Source of the DNA: Rhodoferax sp.
GTDB taxonomy: Bacteria > Pseudomonadota > Gammaproteobacteria > Burkholderiales > Burkholderiaceae_C
NCBI GenBank assembly: GCA_021737865.1
Contig: JAIPDC010000008.1
Location: 1 to 37,610, forward strand
DNA length: 37,610 nucleotides
Direction: 5' to 3'
Within the stretch, counting starts at the first letter, position 1. Every line of letters starts with the position of its first letter. Made by a program: the position numbers and the translations under genes. The notes beneath the pieces were generated by a model. The model was not told the origin of the DNA. It did no database searches and saw nothing but the letters and a program-made list of their open reading frames with translations. Shown here in pieces: positions 18,501 through 26,267 of the stretch.

Positions 18501-21351
18501 CCTCTTCCTCTTCCTCTTCCTCTTCCTCTTCCTCTTCCTCTTCCTCTTCCTCGGCAACTATGACCTCTTCTGGCACAACGACCAGTTCTGGTTCCGGTTC
18601 CGGTTCCGCGATGGCTTCCGTCGGCTCGTCCAGGACGGCTTCAAGCGCGACCTCACGCTTGGGTTGCGCTTCGGGAACGACGGGATGCTCGCCAAAATCA
18701 AAATCGCCAAACTCCCCCTCCACAGCCTCCGTTGCGCTTTTAAATGCTTCGGCCGCCTTGCGTGCGTCATCAGCCATAAATGCTTGCGTCGCCTCGAAAC
18801 CGAAGGTCTGTGTAGCGGCAAAGTCAGGACGGGCGTCTTCAGTCTCAACGGACAAGCTGTCAGCCAGTCGGGTCGCCTCAAATGACAAGCTCTCGCCCAA
18901 CTGGGTTGAAGCAAACTCCGGATGCTCAGTCAATGGCTCAATTTCCGGCAGTTCCAGATCGTGCAAATCAGCGATAACTTCCTGAGCCGGTTCAGCCCCA
19001 CCGACTTCAACCACGCTGACGACCGCAGGCGCTCCCGGTGTCTGCAAGGGTATCCACTGCCCCTGCAAGCGCATCGCATCTGCGGATTTTCGGAAGTCTT
19101 GCGCACTCCATGGTGCAGCCGTCTGACCTGCAATGTCTTCGACCCACCTGCCAAAGGCGTGCATGGCAGAGGTGGCGGCGGTAATCAAGTCATCGCTGGC
19201 CGGGCGCTGCTCTGCCAGCCAGTTGTTGAGCAATTGCTCAAACGCCCAGGCCGCTTCACCGAACTCATTGAGCCCGACCATGCGGGAACTACCTTTAAGG
19301 GTGTGAAATGCCCTTCGCAAGGTTGTCTGGTCAGCCAGATTGGACGGGTCCTCAGCCAGCGACTTCGCGGCAACCAGCCCGTTTTGAACAACCTCCCGTG
19401 CTTCTTCAAGAAAGATGTCAACCAACTCGGCCTCATCGTCTGAAGCATCCTCAACCACTGCAGGAGCAGCACTCGGCTCTGGGACTCGCGCAACCTCTGG
19501 AGCAGGCACTGCCTCCGCGGAAACTGGTTCAACCGATGGCGTACCGACCTCGATGACTTCTCCCGCTTCGGCCAGCAAGGTCGCTGAGCGCTCGCGGCCC
19601 ATGAGTGGCTTGAACTCTCCGCCCCCCTCATCGTAGACAAAAAGCTTCTTGGCCAGGGCCCGCTGGTAGCTCAACATGTCGATCAGGAAGCCCATGGCCC
19701 CAAGACTGTTGCCGAGCTTCTCGAAAATCCCGGTTCGGGCGGATGCCTCATCAATATCGTCGACCAAAAACTGTTCAACGCTGCTGCGCATTCTCAGCGC
19801 AGCCAGGGATGGTTGATCCAGCCCCAAAACTGAAAAAACACCACGCATTTGTGCCAACTGACTGGGCACTTCACGCAAGGGCGCCTTATCCTGAGGATTG
19901 CGAAAAAACTGGTCCAGCGACTTTTCGACTTCCGCCAGCGATGCGCGCAACTCATCGACTACGCTGCCCATGGTCTGTCGGTCACTCACCCGCCGGTACA
20001 ACTCCTCCATCCAGGCTTCGAGTGGTTCCGGATCACCACCGGCACTGACATGCTCCAGACGATGCGCGAGTCGCGCACCGCGCTCGCCCATGGTCGACTC
20101 TGTCGGATCCAGATCGTCATAGGCGGCCTCAAGATAGAGTATGGCGGTAGCCACTTCCATCGCAACGGGGGCGACCGGCGCGCTGCCCGAGCGCACGGTC
20201 GATTCAATTGCACGCACCAAGGCCCGGGCAAGGTCTCCGCTTTCAGGATGCAGCTTGATGATTGAGTCGGCCACCGACCCAAACTGATCGAGGACGACTT
20301 TGAGACGATTGGTGTCACCGCCGGCCAGAGCAGACCATGTCTCGGCCGCTGCGGCGATGCGCTTGCGCGCGAGCATCATCAAAGCGGGGTCAAAACGGCC
20401 GAACTGCTCGGTTTCGTAGTGAATAGATTTGCTGCCCACCACGCCGTATGCCACACGAACCGCATTCAATGCATTCGCCGCGTCTTTGGGGCCCGGCACT
20501 GCGACTGAACAGAAGAAAACCAGGTCGTGCGCGAGTCGCTCAGAAACACTCAGGTCGCCCCCGGCTAACGACGTAAACTGCCGCAAAACACGAGAAGCTG
20601 CACGCTTGATGTAAACATCAACCGGGCAAACACCAAGGGCGATGCCCTCAAAAAACCCGGCGCAAATCATCCAGAATGCACGCGGCTCCAATGCGGACTG
20701 ACCCGCTGCCAGACCGGCGCATTGCTGGCTTATGCGGCTGGCCGATTTTGCGTCACCCGTGCGCATCACCCGCAGCACAGCCTGATCAAGTTGACCCCGT
20801 AACGCTGGCGTGTAGGACAAGGCCACGGCGTCCGTGGGCACTGGTACGTCAATCCAGCGCCACTCTACCGGCCACAGGTCGGCGGGGTGGGCGCTTTCTC
20901 CGCCCGCCAGTTCCGCCACCGCCCGGTATTGGGGAAAAAGGGCTACCGGTGAAGCAGTCTTGCCCTTGAGCACACCCTCCAGGTATTCGGTCAACGCGAA
21001 ACTTGCACGCTCCACCCGGGTAGCGGCATCCTCACTGCACAGCTCCGGACGCTGCACAAATTTTTGTGCAAGCGCTTCCATGGCACGCAGCATTTTTGCC
21101 GGTGCACCAAGTCCGACCATTTCCAGTGCACCAACTGCCTGGTGCAATTGCTGGCGTGCGATGCGCAGATGGCTGGCATCGAGTTCTGCAAGATTGGACC
21201 CTCTGGCCAACTCTGCGTCGCGTACAAACCGCCGCAGCGCCTTGGTTGCACCGTCCAGAGATTTACGCAACTCATCCAGCACCCAAGCCAGTGGGCCAAG
21301 ATCACTGGCCGCCAGTTCGTTGTCAACGGGAGTGGCTGGATTCGATGACAT
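15520..21351 (-). CDS. chpA: ChpA/PilL hybrid chemotaxis kinase (Hpt domains, CheA core, receiver)
   Basis: 1943-residue histidine kinase of the Pil-Chp pathway controlling type IV pilus motility. The ATG at 21351 is preceded by AGGAGA; a GTG at 21375 is a weaker choice. Three histidine-phosphotransfer motifs are recognisable: FHTLKGSS (H683), AHSLLGSS (H1015, divergent) and LHTLKGSA (H1213). A run of 28 glutamates occupies 934-961. The CheA-type ATP domain follows (RNCVGHGIES near 1515, then DDGGGLP and GRGIGMDIVRSEV), then a CheW-like domain and a receiver with DIEMPRMDGF (Asp near 1869). It is the last gene of the pil cluster, and its 3' end overlaps phrB by 28 bases. Confidence 0.93.
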   Translation of the reverse strand: MSSNPATPVDNELAASDLGPLAWVLDELRKSLDGATKALRRFVRDAELARGSNLAELDASHLRIARQQLHQAVGALEMVGLGAPAKMLRAMEALAQKFVQRPELCSEDAATRVERASFALTEYLEGVLKGKTASPVALFPQYRAVAELAGGESAHPADLWPVEWRWIDVPVPTDAVALSYTPALRGQLDQAVLRVMRTGDAKSASRISQQCAGLAAGQSALEPRAFWMICAGFFEGIALGVCPVDVYIKRAASRVLRQFTSLAGGDLSVSERLAHDLVFFCSVAVPGPKDAANALNAVRVAYGVVGSKSIHYETEQFGRFDPALMMLARKRIAAAAETWSALAGGDTNRLKVVLDQFGSVADSIIKLHPESGDLARALVRAIESTVRSGSAPVAPVAMEVATAILYLEAAYDDLDPTESTMGERGARLAHRLEHVSAGGDPEPLEAWMEELYRRVSDRQTMGSVVDELRASLAEVEKSLDQFFRNPQDKAPLREVPSQLAQMRGVFSVLGLDQPSLAALRMRSSVEQFLVDDIDEASARTGIFEKLGNSLGAMGFLIDMLSYQRALAKKLFVYDEGGGEFKPLMGRERSATLLAEAGEVIEVGTPSVEPVSAEAVPAPEVARVPEPSAAPAVVEDASDDEAELVDIFLEEAREVVQNGLVAAKSLAEDPSNLADQTTLRRAFHTLKGSSRMVGLNEFGEAAWAFEQLLNNWLAEQRPASDDLITAATSAMHAFGRWVEDIAGQTAAPWSAQDFRKSADAMRLQGQWIPLQTPGAPAVVSVVEVGGAEPAQEVIADLHDLELPEIEPLTEHPEFASTQLGESLSFEATRLADSLSVETEDARPDFAATQTFGFEATQAFMADDARKAAEAFKSATEAVEGEFGDFDFGEHPVVPEAQPKREVALEAVLDEPTEAIAEPEPEPELVVVPEEVIVAEEEEEEEEEEEEEEEEEEEEEEEEEEEEDLVKVIGHLRLSIPLYNVYLNEADEWSRRLQVELSEWAMELQRPLPDSLVALAHSLLGSSATVGFTALSGIARSLEHALQHIQLHHQGTREQALVFTNAAEDIRRLLHQFAAGFLKESDPVILAALQSIIETEFPAPTMELMLDALDDDIALSDEDFVEESLVIAPVAAPGPVVSQAQLPGAAPLSIVAAPLSIAQAQDDDIDAVDRLDEDLFPIFEEEAIELLPQLGSAMRQWVARPENLSARTEVLRVLHTLKGSARLAGAMRLGEMSHRMESSIEQIGTEQVQSVQLEPLLTRFDALQSTFDALGAEPAHDEPDQVAPQATAVESGAESVTAPEALPKAAVMPVKVLPRGQALAPVRQSANQSVRVRSQLLDRLVNQAGEVMISRARLEARLTQLRSSLGDLTGNLDRLRDQLRDVELQSESQMQSRLAQTKDSAQAFDPLEFDRFTRVQELTRMMAESVHDVATVQRNLQRSIEGAEDDLIAQGRQARELQRDLLRTRMVEFESISERLYGVVRQAAKDAGKLVKLDITGGSIEMDRGVLDRMGPAFEHMLRNCVGHGIESAALRAVAGKPAVGTITIHVNQESNDVSVAFSDDGGGLPLDKIRAKAIANGVIGADDTMSQSDAANLIFMPGFSTAEKVTELSGRGIGMDIVRSEVNSLGGRIETSTEQGIGTSFKVVLPLTTAVTQVVMLRIGDFTIGVPSGLVETVLRTPVAVLEQAYQRDGFEMGGQMLPFFWAGALLQVSPHSNEALGKTRSVAVFRSAGQRLALHVDEVLGNREVVVKNLGPQLAQLPGLAGVSVLASGAVALIYNPVALAAVYGDQARQMSRRALGGTVDLAGNLSTAATPVNVVNQVPLILVVDDSITVRRVTQRLLKREGYRVTLASDGLDALEKLQEEKPTLVLSDIEMPRMDGFDLARNIRADAQLRDLPIVMITSRIAGKHREHAKELGVDHYLGKPYSEDELLGLVRSYCAAAAEV
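18469..18552 (-). repeat. Hexanucleotide microsatellite, 14 perfect GAGGAA units, coding for 28 Glu
   Basis: Fourteen uninterrupted TTCCTC units on the plus strand, read GAGGAA in chpA. A second short array of three GTTCCG units at 18591-18608 encodes Pro-Glu repeats beside it. Because the unit is six bases, copy-number change would alter linker length without breaking the frame. Confidence 0.97.
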
Positions 21352-21405
21352 GGGTTGGGGCTCTCCTGGAATCACTTTTCTGATAGGACGTGAAAAGATC
21401 CGCTA

Positions 21406-23673
21406 TCAACTGATTTTGAAACGCGAAACCGACTGGCGCAGCTCTTCCGCCATGCGGGACAACTCGCGCACCTGCGTCGCCGTGGCGCGCGTGCCCTCAC
21501 CGGTTTGCTCGGTCACGGCAAAAATGTGCTGAATGTTGTCAGCCACCACATTGGCCAGACCGGCCTCGCGAGACGCAGAATTTGAAATCTGCTCAATCAG
21601 GTCCGCAACCTGTCGGGACACGCGATCAATCTCGGTCAGCGCCGTACCGGCGTTGTCGGACAGCTTCGCCCCCTCGACCACGCCCTGGGTCGAGCGCTCC
21701 ATAGCACCAATCGCATCCTGGGTGTCGGTCTGAATCGCCTTCACCAGTGCAGATATCTGGCGGGTAGCATCAGCCGAGCGTTCGGCCAACCGCTGCACCT
21801 CCTCCGCAACCACCGAGAAGCCGCGACCGGCTTCACCTGCCGACGCAGCCTGAATGGCCGCGTTCAGCGCCAAAACGTTGGTCTGCTCGGTAATGTCTGA
21901 AATCAGCTCGGTAATTTCACCAATTTCCTGCGAAGACTCGCCCAATCGCTTGATCCGCTTGGACGTTTCCTGAATCTGGTCGCGGATGGAGTTCATACCG
22001 CCAATGGCATCCTGCACGGCCTTCAAACCCGACTCCGCAGCCAGCAATGACTGACGCGCAACGGTCGCCGATTCCTGCGCCTGGACAGACACTTCATTGA
22101 TGCGCCCAGCCATGTCGACGACGGATCGTCCGGTTTCTCGAATTTCGTGCAACTGCTCATTGGAGGCCGCCAACAACTCGGTGGAAGTCGCATCCACATC
22201 GGTGGTCGTCTGCGCGACGCGGGCCGCTGTGTTCTGCACGTTGGACACCAGCGAGCGCAACTCCTCCACCGTGTAATTAACGGAGTCGGCAATGGCACCG
22301 GTAATATCTTCAGTCACTGTCGCTTCCTGGGTTAAGTCCCCCTCAGCCACGGTCTGCAACTCATTCATCAAACGCAAAATGGCCGCCTGGTTGGCATCAT
22401 TGACGCGCTTGGCTTCGTGCTCCTGGCGCTCGGCTTCAACTCGCTGGTCTTCGGCCACGACCTGGCGACGGCGACTGTCCTGCAACTGAACGTATGACAA
22501 GCCGCCCGCGCAGGTCAGCGAAAAAGCCGCCGCCAACACCAGAAGGGCCAATGCCCCACCGCCAATACCGGACTGCCCCGACAACTCGGCCTGCACTTCT
22601 TCAAGATTGCGCCGCAATGGTTCACTGTCGGCAATGATGGCGTCCTGCGCTTCACGCGCGGACACCAGGCCCTGCAGGTTTCCCAAAATCGCACTGGCCT
22701 GCACGCGGGTCTCCTCGTACATCTTGATCAACGCTTCGAGTTGCTCACGGGTACCCGCATCCTTGGATGCTCCAAGCCGCAATTCCTGGCTGCCACTCAA
22801 CAGCCCCTGGGAAATTTCCTTGAAAGTGTTCAAGTCCTTGCCCAGCAGGAAAACGGCCTCGGGGCTGACCCCCTCAGCGGTCAAAAACTCGTTGGACGAC
22901 TTACCGATGCGCTGGGTCAACATGACCAACTGTCCAACCGCGGAAATTTCAACTGATGGGGCATTTTGCTGAAGCTTCATGGCCAGGATGGCTTCAGCGA
23001 TTTCCAGCAGGTCAGACGACTGGCGGTTGATCAGGCGCAAGGCTGAGCCAATCTGGGTCAAAATTTTCTGCTGCCCCATCACGGCCTTGGCACTCTTTTC
23101 GGCACGCTCAACCAAAGGAATAATCTTTTCCAGCTCATGGACATAGCTATCGCCCAGCGCTTTGAGTTTTAGTTCATCGTCGCCGCTCTGCAAGCCATGC
23201 GTGGTCTTGGACAAAACGCCCGCGCTATCGGACACATCCGGAAACGCCTGCGCACTACCCACAACGGCCTGCGACACGGACTTGGCCAGACGCTGCGACT
23301 GCATGAGCGCCTGACCGGTTGCACCCAACTGCTGCGCCACTTTGTCAGACTGGCTCAGCGTATAAAAGGTCACGCCTGCCAACAGCACCAAGGCAGACCC
23401 CAGCATCACAAAAAGGGTTCGCTGTTGCTGGACCACCGTTCGACTGCCCAGGCCCGGCACCGACACCAAATCCCCCACCGGCGGCTTCGGTGCATCAGCG
23501 CCGGCAACTTTTCTGATAGCAGCACGTGGTGCCATCGCGGGGTCTTCCTGAACGGTTTCCCCTGCCATCGGATTGGACGACTCGTCCGGCATCGCAAGAC
23601 TCAGCCTGGAGTCCAATTCGGAGTCCAACGGCTTTTTGGAAAAAAGGTTTTTCAACTGATCGACGACGGACAT
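21406..23673 (-). CDS. pilJ: PilJ-type methyl-accepting chemotaxis protein
   Basis: 755-residue membrane receptor of the Pil-Chp pathway. A cytoplasmic N-terminal tail of about 80 residues precedes the first membrane helix (TLFVMLGSALVLLAGVTFYT). A PilJ-type periplasmic sensor follows, with LAKSVSQAV and a second related block, and a second helix (ALALLVLAAAFSLTCAGGL, about 370-390). The C-terminal signalling coiled coil contains the conserved tip EQTNVLALNAAIQAASAGE. ATG at 23673 is preceded by AAGG. It lies 54 bases upstream of chpA and 20 bases after pilI. Confidence 0.94.
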   Translation of the reverse strand: MSVVDQLKNLFSKKPLDSELDSRLSLAMPDESSNPMAGETVQEDPAMAPRAAIRKVAGADAPKPPVGDLVSVPGLGSRTVVQQQRTLFVMLGSALVLLAGVTFYTLSQSDKVAQQLGATGQALMQSQRLAKSVSQAVVGSAQAFPDVSDSAGVLSKTTHGLQSGDDELKLKALGDSYVHELEKIIPLVERAEKSAKAVMGQQKILTQIGSALRLINRQSSDLLEIAEAILAMKLQQNAPSVEISAVGQLVMLTQRIGKSSNEFLTAEGVSPEAVFLLGKDLNTFKEISQGLLSGSQELRLGASKDAGTREQLEALIKMYEETRVQASAILGNLQGLVSAREAQDAIIADSEPLRRNLEEVQAELSGQSGIGGGALALLVLAAAFSLTCAGGLSYVQLQDSRRRQVVAEDQRVEAERQEHEAKRVNDANQAAILRLMNELQTVAEGDLTQEATVTEDITGAIADSVNYTVEELRSLVSNVQNTAARVAQTTTDVDATSTELLAASNEQLHEIRETGRSVVDMAGRINEVSVQAQESATVARQSLLAAESGLKAVQDAIGGMNSIRDQIQETSKRIKRLGESSQEIGEITELISDITEQTNVLALNAAIQAASAGEAGRGFSVVAEEVQRLAERSADATRQISALVKAIQTDTQDAIGAMERSTQGVVEGAKLSDNAGTALTEIDRVSRQVADLIEQISNSASREAGLANVVADNIQHIFAVTEQTGEGTRATATQVRELSRMAEELRQSVSRFKIS

Positions 23674-23693
23674 AGTGAGGCCTTACGGATGGT

Positions 23694-24224
23694 CTAAGCG
23701 CTAATGCTCAAAAACTGAGGGGTTTGGGACAAAATCCGCAAATCGACTTCTTGCCACTGATCCCCTGCAATATCCAGAAACTGGTTGCCAAAATAGGCTG
23801 GCGAACCCTGAGCGGGTGGTGACGAGGATGCAAATGCATCGGCACCGCGAAGGCCCAGCAGGCCGTCGACCTGCAATGCGCTATTCACTTCCAGTGCGGT
23901 GTTTAAAGTGACCACACTTAAATCCTGCGATGGCGACTGCGCCCGAACACCGCCGGTATCGACGGCAATGAATCCGGCGAGATCAACCACCCCATACAAA
24001 CCGCCACGGATATTGAGGACACCGCGAAACCAATCGCGTGAATAGGGCACCGGTTGCAGGTTGTCAAGCGGAAATATCTCGCCCGACTGCCCCAGAGGAA
24101 ACAAAAGATTTTTCCCGCCCACGCGCACTGCCAGCCACGCGACAGACATACCCTCCGATCGGGCAGCCTGCAAGCGGCTGGCAAGCCGGACCTGGAGTTC
24201 TCTGAGTGCTTCGCGATTAGCCAT
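23694..24224 (-). CDS. pilI: PilI-type CheW-like adaptor
   Basis: 176-residue CheW-domain protein that couples the PilJ receptor to the ChpA kinase. The CheW fold is marked by GEIFPLDNLQPVPYSRDWF followed by the hallmark NIRGGLYGVVDLAGF. The N-terminal about 30 residues form a charged helix (REALRELQVRLASRLQAA), as in other PilI proteins. It is located between pilH (11 bases) and pilJ (20 bases), the standard pilGHIJ order. Confidence 0.92.
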   Translation of the reverse strand: MANREALRELQVRLASRLQAARSEGMSVAWLAVRVGGKNLLFPLGQSGEIFPLDNLQPVPYSRDWFRGVLNIRGGLYGVVDLAGFIAVDTGGVRAQSPSQDLSVVTLNTALEVNSALQVDGLLGLRGADAFASSSPPAQGSPAYFGNQFLDIAGDQWQEVDLRILSQTPQFLSISA

Positions 24225-24235
24225 GGGTCAGCGGG

Positions 24236-24601
24236 TCAGCCCAATGCCTTGATCTTGGCAAAAAGTTCAGCGGCATCGACTGGTTTGGTGATGTAGTCCT
24301 TGGCACCCTGGCGCATGCCCCAGACACGGTCCGTCTCCAGGCTTTTGCTGGTACAGATGAATATCGGGATGTTGGTGTACTCGGGGGTGCGGTTAATGGA
24401 GCGGGTCAGTTGAAATCCATTTTGGCCGGGCATCACAACGTCCATCAGAATCAAGTCGGGCTTGTCTTCGGTGAGTCGTTTGAAGGCTTCGTCGGCGTTC
24501 TCGGCGGAGCGAACCACAAAACCATTTTTCCGCAACAAATCCGTAAGGAACATGATTTCGGTTTTCGAATCGTCAACGATCAGCACTTTATGAATAGCCA
24601 T
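24236..24601 (-). CDS. pilH: PilH-type response regulator
   Basis: 121-residue single-domain receiver that in type IV pilus systems favours pilus retraction. The acid pocket is VDDS near the start, the phosphorylation site LILMDVVMPGQNGFQ, and the conserved switch lysine is in YITKPVD. There is no output domain. The ATG at 24601 follows AGGAG at ideal spacing and overlaps the pilG stop in TGATG; an in-frame GTG at 24604 is possible but less likely. PilH is told from PilG by order and by similarity to CheY-like regulators. Confidence 0.92.
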   Translation of the reverse strand: MAIHKVLIVDDSKTEIMFLTDLLRKNGFVVRSAENADEAFKRLTEDKPDLILMDVVMPGQNGFQLTRSINRTPEYTNIPIFICTSKSLETDRVWGMRQGAKDYITKPVDAAELFAKIKALG

Positions 24602-24999
24602 CACTTCGCTCCTTGCGCAACTGTCCCGAATTGCCGCACAGCCTGCAACAATTGATCTTTGGTAAAGGGTTTTGTCAAATAGTCCTGTGCACCAACCATG
24701 CGGCCACGCGCCTTGTCAAACACACCGTCTTTGGAAGATAACATCACAACCGGGACACTGGAGTACTTGACATTTCGCTTGATGATGGCGCAGGTCTGAT
24801 AGCCGTCCAGGCGGGGCATCAGAATGTCGCAAAAGATGAGTTGGGGTTGGTAGTCATTGACCTTGGCCAGAGCATCAAACCCGTCCTCGGCCAGCATCAC
24901 GTCGTGGCCGCCCTGTTTGAGGAAAATTTCTGCGCTTCGGCGAATGGTGTTGCTGTCATCGATGACCAGAACTCTGACAGTAGTTTCGGCGGTACTCAA
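24601..24999 (-). CDS. pilG: PilG-type response regulator (TTG start)
   Basis: 132-residue receiver that in this pathway promotes pilus extension. Residues: VLVIDDSNTIRR at the acid pocket, LIFCDILMPRLDGYQ at the phospho-site, LTKPF with the switch lysine. The frame extends to 25101, but those codons run into the rubredoxin gene and do not resemble PilG. A TTG at 24999 has AGGAG about 8 bases upstream and gives the usual family length of about 130, so it is chosen. First gene of the pilGHIJ-chpA run. Confidence 0.88.
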   Translation of the reverse strand: MSTAETTVRVLVIDDSNTIRRSAEIFLKQGGHDVMLAEDGFDALAKVNDYQPQLIFCDILMPRLDGYQTCAIIKRNVKYSSVPVVMLSSKDGVFDKARGRMVGAQDYLTKPFTKDQLLQAVRQFGTVAQGAK

Positions 25000-25063
25000 A
25001 AAGCATTGCTCCTGATCGGGTGTGGACGTTACCGGCAAACAGCCATGCCAAAGCACGGCACTT

Positions 25064-25237
25064 TCAAATCTGAACCATCTCGAAATCTTCTTTTCGTGCA
25101 CCGCACTCCGGGCACGTCCAGTTCATTGGAACATCATTCCACTGCGTACCCGGCGCAATACCATGATCAGGGGCTCCCGCCGCCTCGTCATAAATCCAAC
25201 CGCAAATCAGGCACATCCACGTTTTAGTATCGTTCAC
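25064..25237 (-). CDS. Rubredoxin
   Basis: 57-residue iron-sulfur electron carrier. Two CXXC knuckles bind a single iron: MCLICGWIYD near the N-terminus and WTCPECGARKEDF near the C-terminus, with the intervening GAPDHGIAPGT as in many proteobacterial rubredoxins. The start appears to be GTG at 25237; the only ATG in frame, just before the first CXXC, would be too short. It sits 64 bases upstream of pilG on the same strand, a gene order I recall from other betaproteobacteria. It may share a promoter with the pil genes; the electron partner is unknown. Confidence 0.9.
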   Translation of the reverse strand: MNDTKTWMCLICGWIYDEAAGAPDHGIAPGTQWNDVPMNWTCPECGARKEDFEMVQI

Positions 25238-25358
25238 AGCTTAAAGGGCCTTCGAATAGAATGCAAGGATTGTATAGAAGCAGTACTGGCAAATCGACCC
25301 GTGCCAGCCCCGATCTAGCCATTCTGTCTGATGACAAACCCTAAGACAGGCCCCTTTC

Positions 25359-26267
25359 ATGACGGCAATCCCCAACACCAGTTTGGACACCGAAATCGAT
25401 GACGATGGCCCCAACGCCTGCGTCATGGTATTCAATGCCAACGACCCCAGCGGTTCGGGTGGAATCGCAGCAGACATTCAGGCCATAGCTTCGGTCGGCG
25501 CACACGCGCTGCCGGTCGTCACCGGCACCTATGCACGCGATACCTCAGAGGTGCACGACCACTATTGCATGGACGACGAGGCAGTCACCGAGCAGGCTCG
25601 CGCGATACTTGAGGATGTGCCCGTGCTGGTGTTCAAGGTGGGCTTTGTGGGCTCGCCTGAAAATCTCAGCGCCATCGCCGAGTTGGCATCGGACTACGCC
25701 GATATTCCACTGGTGGCCTATATGCCTGACCTGTCCTGGTGGCAAGAAGACAAAATTGATCTGTATCTGGACGCCCTCAACGAGTTACTGCTGCCACTGA
25801 CCACGCTGTTGGTTGGAAACCACAGCACGCTTTCCCGCTGGCTGCTACCGGACTGGAGTGCTGATCGCAGCCCTACGGCGCGTGACATCGCCCGCGCGGC
25901 CAATGAGTTTGGTGTGCCCTACACGCTGGTTACCGGAATTCCCCTGCCCGACCAGTTCATAGACAACGTGCTGTGCACACCCACCGCCGTGCTGTGCAGC
26001 CACAAGTTTGAACGTTTCGATGCCGCATTTGCAGGCGCAGGCGACACCCTGTCGGCGGCTCTGGCCGCTCTGATTGCCAGCGGAACCGAACTATCCGAGT
26101 CCGTGTCCGAGGCCCTGAACTACCTGGACCGCTGCCTGGAGAGCGGCTTTAGGCCCGGCATGGGCAATGTATTGCCAGACCGTCTGTTCTGGGCCCATCC
26201 ACAGACCGATGACGACGAACCCCAAGAATCCTCTTTTGAAATCTCGCCAAATGACACTCGACACTGA
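25359..26267 (+). CDS. ThiD-like (hydroxymethylpyrimidine/phosphomethylpyrimidine kinase family) protein
   Basis: 302-residue ribokinase-fold kinase. The nucleophile-side motif [18 protein letters not shown] (28-45) parallels GTDPSGGAGIQADLK of ThiD, and the C-terminal [19 protein letters not shown] parallels [12 protein letters not shown]. There are key differences: the catalytic Cys of GTGC is Asp (GAGD), and the LDPVM segment is not recognisable (YMPDLSWWQ). It is therefore a diverged member whose substrate may not be the thiamine pyrimidine. It is divergent from rubredoxin (121-base gap with no clear promoter) and its end overlaps hemL by 17 bases. Gene symbol withheld for this reason. 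Confidence 0.8.
   Translation: MTAIPNTSLDTEIDDDGPNACVMVFNANDPSGSGGIAADIQAIASVGAHALPVVTGTYARDTSEVHDHYCMDDEAVTEQARAILEDVPVLVFKVGFVGSPENLSAIAELASDYADIPLVAYMPDLSWWQEDKIDLYLDALNELLLPLTTLLVGNHSTLSRWLLPDWSADRSPTARDIARAANEFGVPYTLVTGIPLPDQFIDNVLCTPTAVLCSHKFERFDAAFAGAGDTLSAALAALIASGTELSESVSEALNYLDRCLESGFRPGMGNVLPDRLFWAHPQTDDDEPQESSFEISPNDTRH

Noticed and set aside
18419-18985. Plus-strand frames encoding long Ser or Leu-Phe repeats
   Set aside because: They are the other-strand readings of the GAGGAA array in chpA and have no family features.
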